Positions 24,201 to 31,600 of a stretch of 64,000 nucleotides of DNA are shown piece by piece. Position 1 is the stretch's first letter, and every line of letters begins with the position of its first letter. The stretch is from Symbiodinium microadriaticum (Eukaryota > Sar > Dinophyceae > Suessiales > Symbiodiniaceae), in NCBI GenBank assembly GCA_001939145.1, contig LSRX01000529.1, forward strand, positions 209,765-273,764. The letters are read 5' to 3'. Both the position numbers and the translations under genes were made by a program. Under the pieces are notes generated by a model, which searched no databases, was not told the DNA's origin, and worked only from the letters and a program-made list of their open reading frames with translations.

Positions 24201-27200
24201 AGGCTTCGGGTTCCGGGCGGCTTTTAGGTCTTAGGACTGTGCGGTGGAGTTCTGCCGGGGCTGCTAGGTTTAGAGCTTAGTGGCTCAAGGGCAAAGTTCA
24301 CGGTTTCGTGACCAGGGGTTGAAGGTTTCAGTGCTTAGGAGTTCAGCGTTGTGCTTTCATGCTTTGGGGTTACAGTTCAGATTGTTAAGGATCGTCTTTA
24401 CACGACCTTAGGCTTGAAGCGCCTGGTGTTGAGATTCAGATGAGGCTTGTCAACTACCCTCGTGACTCCAACACGTACTGGCAAAGGAAGCGCCGCTTTC
24501 GACGGGGGTCTTGCGATGTTCTTGCTTCTGGAAAATGCGGCATCGGCGCCGGCTGCAGAAGTCGGCGCGGCGATTGAAGAGCACGTCAACAGTGTGTAGT
24601 AGTACTCATGGTAGTAGTGAACGTCATAGTGATAGTCAAGCAAGTAGGTAAGATCCTAGAAGATATCGCAGTCCAACAGGCACGAGTGCAGGCCAAGCGC
24701 GGCACAAGAACTGCGCAAATTGCAACCATGTTCTACACCCTAGACATTCAGGTCTAGAACTCAAAACCCCAAGGCCCTAAACCCAGGCCTGTGGTTTGCC
24801 CATGTGGCTTCTCCTCAGCCAGACGAAATACAGAGGTCGGAAAATCAGAACGACCCTTCGGCTCCAGCTACAAAGCCAGCCCCTAGGGAAGACCAACTCG
24901 ATCTTGCAGAAATATTCTATATTATATTCGATAAGATATACTATACAGTACGTATGTATGTGTGTATATATATATATATATACACGTATATACGGATAGT
25001 TAGGACTTTCAGCCTTCAGTCCACTCGTGAAAGCCAAACAGACACCGACGGCCAGAAGCCCATGTGCAAAGACTGTGCATAGCCTAGCACGTCCTGACAT
25101 TTGTAGAACTGCTCTCCTTGGCCATCACTAGCTATAGGTCATGCCGGAAATCTGGTTCGCCTACGCCTCCATACTCAATGCTGTAGAAATCATTCTCTTG
25201 AAATTGAAGCATACATCCCACAACGTTGGGACTCCTGGACGAGATCGCGTCGCAACAAGAGTGCAAGCTACCCAAGCCCAAAGCCCCACAAATATACCCC
25301 GGAACACCAAGCCGGTATGCAAAATATCTAGTGACAAAGCTGGGAACCATAATTACTATTACGAGAGGAACGGCAATGAAACAATAATACTGAACGTTTT
25401 AGACATGAAACTTGAACCTTGAGGAGCCTTGAACCCCCAAGCCGGCAAAAACTTGCAACAACCATTCCTGCCTAACTGTTCTTATAGCAACAAGCACTAC
25501 ATAGTCACAAAGGTCCATAAGCTGAAAACCCTTCGACCCGATAAAGGCCTGGATACGACACAAACCTCATCTATCCAGGCGTCAGCATGCGCTCCACGTT
25601 CTCCCATAGCCAATTCCACGCCACCTCATGCTCAGAATCCCAGTCCTGCAACTGTATTTGTGTTCAAGGTTCGGAGTTAAGGACGTAATTCGAGGTTTTG
25701 GGTTGAGTACGTAGGGTTTGGGGTGAACATTCAGAGTTCAAGCTTTAGTGCTGGCAGTTGAGGGTTCAGGGTTCCGGTTTTGTTCGCAGGGGTCGCTAGG
25801 TTAGGAAGGCCACGGTCCTTACATGACCAAAGCGCAAAACATATTGTAGAGTTTAAGATAATAACCCATGCCCCGAGCTCCTTCGGGACCAGCGAGCGGA
25901 GCGAAGCCAGCATGACGGCCTTGAACCTGTCGCGAGTACGATGCACACATGCTTGGGGTTGCAAAATGCTCAAACAACATTTACTATCATGTAGTATGAT
26001 TTATGGATGCATGAAATATACTACCATAGAGTATAGTATCTTTCCACGATGATCAAAACTCAGCTAAGGCTAGAAGCCCTGGCCAGAAGCAGAAACGACA
26101 ACCTCGCTGGGCACAACGATCAAACGTGGTATACATGCAATTTCATCCCGTAAGAGACCCTGGGTACTTGATACTTTAGCTATGATAAGGAACCTCGGGC
26201 ATATTACAAACCAGCAGTTGGAGTGCCACAAGCAGTGGCATGAACAACAACAGCTTTAAGCAGGTGCATGTAAAGCCCAAACTAGCATTCCTAAATCCTA
26301 AACCCTATCTGCCTCGGCCCTACAGTGACCATGCACCCCATAGAAGGAGCGTGCCAGTCCAAACAAGACTCACAACTCTTGGGGCCCAGTGGCCGTATCA
26401 TGGTTGAGGTTTTGGGGTTTAGGGCCTTAGGGTTTAGGTTTAGAGGTTTAGGGATAGAGCCTTGGAAAAACATCGCGAAGCTCGACAGTGAAGCTGCAGT
26501 GGTCTTGGCACAAAGGAAGGGGACGCAGAATGGCTCGCCAATGCAACGGTACCAAGAACAGAAAGCTCCCAAAACGCGAAGCACCGCACCCCAAAGCCCT
26601 AAACCCCCAAACTCCTAAAGCTCTATACTACTCCATACCCTAATACCCTGAACCCGCAAAACCCCCTAAATCCAGAACTTCCTGAAAAAAAAAACCACCC
26701 AAACCCCACTGGGGCCCCCAACTCTGGCAAGCCGATGTGACCTGCCTGGTACCTCGGACGCGGAGCGATGGCAGTGATTTAGGGTCTAAGGTTCAGGGTT
26801 TCGGGGTTAGGAGGTTCATGGATAGCTTTAAGTCGGGTAAGAAGATCTCTTATATATGGTGTATATATACATATTTTTTGTTTGTATCACTATATCAATA
26901 TATCGATATATCAATATATATATATATATGTATGTATGTATGTATATATATATATATATACTTACATACTTATATTTATATTCATACCTACCCTACTCGT
27001 CACCCCACCTGTAACTACCCATGAACGCACTGTTGGTGTGTGTTGGAGGTTAAGCTTGCTTTGGGTTGACGGGGTGATGCAAACGTTGTGACCTCTCGCT
27101 GCACACCTAGATGCTCTTACAGTGTTATCTCATGATGAATGCTACTGGAAACCGCAATTGACCGTATTGGTCTCAGTACTACGATAACCGCACAAACAAC

Positions 27201-28662
27201 AACTACACCTAGTATCAGCACTGCTCCTACCTCTGCTGCTGCTGCTGCCACAGCGACTGCTACTTCTACTGATTTCTGATGCTACTAGAGCCACAACCAT
27301 ACCCACATCCACTGCCACTGAAACTACGACTACCAGTACCAGTATCCGTAGCAAGCATCATCCGCTTCGCCGGGATGCTTGGACAGGACTAGAGAAAGGA
27401 CATCGCACTCCTCTTGAAGACGGTAGGAGTTCGCGACGTTCGTCACAATAGCATCGAACTGCTCCAAGACCAAGTTCATCCATCCGCCTTGCTGGTGGGC
27501 GAATAGCAAAACTTCAGCCAAGAACATTAATTACATGTCACAGTGATCTTCAGAGACGGTCCATGGTCCACAAGGAAAAGACTGTAGAAAACGCTCAAGG
27601 TGTACGGTCGATTCTACGGAAAGGAGGCCAAAATATCACGGCAAGTCTCTCTCAGCAAATCCCATCACCGCAGCATTGAAAAGGAACATCTCGTTGAAGG
27701 TTGTGGGGACCTTCGCTGGCGGATGCATGCTGGAGCTGAGAGTATAATGTAGGTGGCCTTAGTCATTGGAATAGGGTTTCCGTGCATGTTATACTGCAAG
27801 AGTATTCGGGAATCCTAAGGAGTAGCACTACTATTTATTCAGGCTTCTATATCCTTCGACATCGGGTCTTTCATGGTCCGACGCACCGAATTTCATGATT
27901 CGACTCGCTATGAACCACATCAACTCACCCTACACCCCAAACCCTAAGACCCAAAACCATCAAGGTGGAGCCGGCCTTCATGTTGCTTCCCTTCAGCTTT
28001 CCCTGCGCTTCCATCGAGCTCCGGAGTGCCGACATCGTGGCATTGTTGCCTCGCACGAAGCTCAGAGCATCTATGGAGATGGCATCATCTGGAGGCCTTA
28101 GTAATTAGAGTCATTAGAGTTTAGGGTTTAGGGCATCATCTAGAGGCCATAGTAAGTAGAATAGGAGTTTGGGGGTATAGGTATAACAAGGAACTTCCAA
28201 AATAGTATTGGGAATTATTTCGGCCCCTGTATTGGACCCTTGCAGCAGCGCCGGTCTCCAGGAAGCTCGCCAACAAAACTCTATGCCATCTCATCAGCTG
28301 CATGTCTTGCCTGTGGCCGCATTGGCAGCCATACCGTTGTCGGCGACGTTGTCCGCACCTGGCAGTAAGGGCGACCAGCTAGCAGAAGCAACAGGGCTTG
28401 GCGTCTACAAATTTGGAAAGCTTATCGCCTTGCTGTGGAAGGTGCACAACTCAAGAAGTTTAGTGAGCATGCCGAACAGCAGGAAGGAGATAGATCTCAC
28501 GGCAACACTGAAAACCAAAGGCGAATGCCCCGGCCTTTCGTCTCAGTCTTCGGTGCAGCTTGCTCATCTTTGTCCTTGTCGTGCTGGTGCTCAATCAGGC
28601 CTTCCTTCTGCTCGAACTCGTCTTCTTCAGTCTGTCGCAACTAAGGGTTGAGGGGTGGCGTC

Positions 28663-28695
<33 letters not shown>

Positions 28696-31600
28696 GTGAT
28701 GATGGTGATGATGGTGATGATGGGTGGTGGTGGTGGTGGTGCTGGTGCTTGTGATGAAGATTATGACCACGATTCGTTGCGTCGGAAGTCTTACTCATCA
28801 TTGCCATGGACGGCAAGTGCTCTCAATTGTAATGCTACTACACCAACTACCACTACCACTACTACTGCGACACCGCCGCCGCCGACGACAACAACCACTG
28901 CGACATGACGACGACAAGGACAGCAACAGCGACGACGGCGATGGCTACTACCACTACTGCTAGGCGCTGCCTTCAAGATGGCTGATTGTTGCTGTAACTG
29001 TCAGACTGTACCAGCAGCAGCAGCGTCTCAGCAAGTCCATCCCACTGGCAATGGCAGGCTAGTCCTACCATGCTTGCTATTCTCGCTTTGTGCCTAGGGA
29101 CGAGTCATACTGCGGCCATGACTTCTGACTTCTTGTAACAAGGGCATGGGGGCTTTTCGCAAGGAGCCTGCAGCATACCCACTTCTGTGAGCATGTCTCT
29201 CTGCAGCGCCCTCTAACTTGGTCAGTGCATTTAAGCAAGCCGTTCATGGACCCCCGGCCCAAAACCCAAGTAACAGCAGGAAAGAGCATGATCACAACTG
29301 TCTGGATGAGATGCTTGAAAACGAGGCCAGTGGCTGCGCCTTGTTATTGGCAGTCGCCCAGCTTCTCTGAATGGTTCTGATACGACCCGCGTACTCGCGG
29401 CCTCAACAAGGCATGTACAAGCTCCGGGCCGACAAAGATCGCAGCTGCATCCAGATGTCCGAGTGCATGGCGGATGTATATGTATGCTCCACCGACATAG
29501 TTGAGGACGACCTCGGCTATGACTCTGTGGGCACTAGCCACCGAGGCCACCCTAAACCCTAAATCCCAAGCCCCACGACATCCTGAAACCCACAGCCCCC
29601 AAACCCTGAAGCAAACTGCAGATGATGACGATCCTGGCTCTAATTTCTATGTTATTGCTATAGTCACTGTTGTTACTATTTCTACTGCTACTGTCATTCA
29701 TACTAACTGCTCTTGCTATTCTTCTATTTTAAATAATTATTACTTACGACTAGACTAGAAGAGTGAGCCGAGGTGCTCCCATGCCGACGCGTCCTTTCGA
29801 GCTGAAGCGCGGTCCCAGCTCCTGCGAGAATGAAGATTACCAACCAAGAAGCAAGGCAGGATCTGCGCTTGAGGTTTAGGGGTTACGGTTTAGGATATAG
29901 GGGGTTTGGCGTAGTCTGAAGATGCTGATCACGAGCGTAGCCATCATCGTTCCGCCTGCGACATCCTGGACAACATCACGGTGGTCGTCAGCGACATCAT
30001 CATCTTCGTGCCTGCGATTAGAATCATCATGATCACCATACCCATTGTCTCCAGCTGCACGATCAGCCTCTATATCATCACAACCATCGTCCCCATCGTT
30101 AGCATGAGCATGGCGACACGGTATCTTTGCGATTTGTGATCATCACCGCCGCGAGCAATCAGGGTGCACTTCTGACTCTCACTCTCTGCATCTTCATCAT
30201 AGCTGCCGTCGGGACCCTCGACAAGAGCATCATCAACGAAATCTTCAAACAATCGTGACGAACATGCTCATAGCAACCGCCGTCATCAAAACCATGACCC
30301 TTGACATCAACATCATTGTCTTCATCTTGACTATCACGATTACCATCATCGTAGTCGTCACACTCTTCTTTGCAATCGTCATGACCAACACCGCTAAAAT
30401 CATCGTGGCCAACCCCGGTGCGCCAGGCGGGGCGTCCATCTCGAGCAGCTCCAGAATCGCTTCGCGGAAGATGTCCACACGCGGAGCTGTGACTTCCTCG
30501 GCAATCTACAATCTCCGCAGGCGCCCAGTGATTCCCACAGCTTGGCACAGAAATAGATCTAACAGGTGCAGGGCACTTCTGAAGCCAGCTGAAGGCCCAA
30601 GCAGTTGGATTTGCACACTGAGGCGAGAGCCAGGTCGAGATGCTGGAAGCCGAGCGTCTCTACCTGCCCAACTTCTTTCTCCCTGGAGCCCTCTGTGCAA
30701 CACCATCATCCGTCGCATGCCTTGCAGTCTCTAGTTGGACTCGCAACTAGATGTAACTAGACCTATAGGTTTCCATGAAGCCAAAGCCTGCATCTTCAGC
30801 TGCTGCGGATTGTCGCAGACAGAAATGATGGCGTTGATTCCTGAGCATCGCGATCTTTTGCAAAGGAGACAAGAACTCAAGAATACTCAGACAAAGGGTC
30901 GTGCAACTCAGGAGATATAAACTGATCTCATTTGGCATGACATGGCAGCGAAAGTAAGCTATAAGTGTGAGACCTAAGCCGGCCGTGGAAGCTGAGGGTA
31001 GCTTCAGCTTCACCTCTTTGGTCTAAAGTGTTTCAGCTTTACCATTTGCGGGTTTAGGGTTAATCGTCGGTACTATAGTGAGCTTCGTCCATATGCTTCC
31101 TAAGCTATAGAACCGTAATCACCAAAACCATAGGCCGTAAACCGACATCCCCTCAAGGATACGAAAGCCCGACAACCTGGAAAACGTTAAGACCCTGAGA
31201 CTCGAAGCCCAAACAGACTAAAACTCTAAAGGCCCCGCAGCAATCGTCATTTCTCTAGGCCGCCGGCCATTCATGAAGCGCAATGCCATGACCGACCTGC
31301 ATGCACTATCACCGAAACATTGCTTGCAATATTGTCAATGTTCTTACCACTATACTTAATGTTGTACCGGGCTTATTTAGGTGGCTCCATAATGCGCTAT
31401 TTTGTAGGCTACTTTGGAACTTGACAATTTCTGTGATCGTCCTCTATAGTACGCCCGGCAGTTTTGTTTTGTTGTTGTCTTTCTGCGAATGGGTTAATAG
31501 TCAATCTTCACTGAGTAGAGGATAAGAGGAGGAGACTTAATCTTAAAGTTGTCTTAAGGGAGCAGTAGTATTTTCTACGGACTTTGAGGCTGGGTTGGGT

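Noticed and set aside
28648..28976. Open frames rich in Met, Asp, Thr and Arg
   Set aside because: They arise from GATGAT and degenerate triplet repeats.
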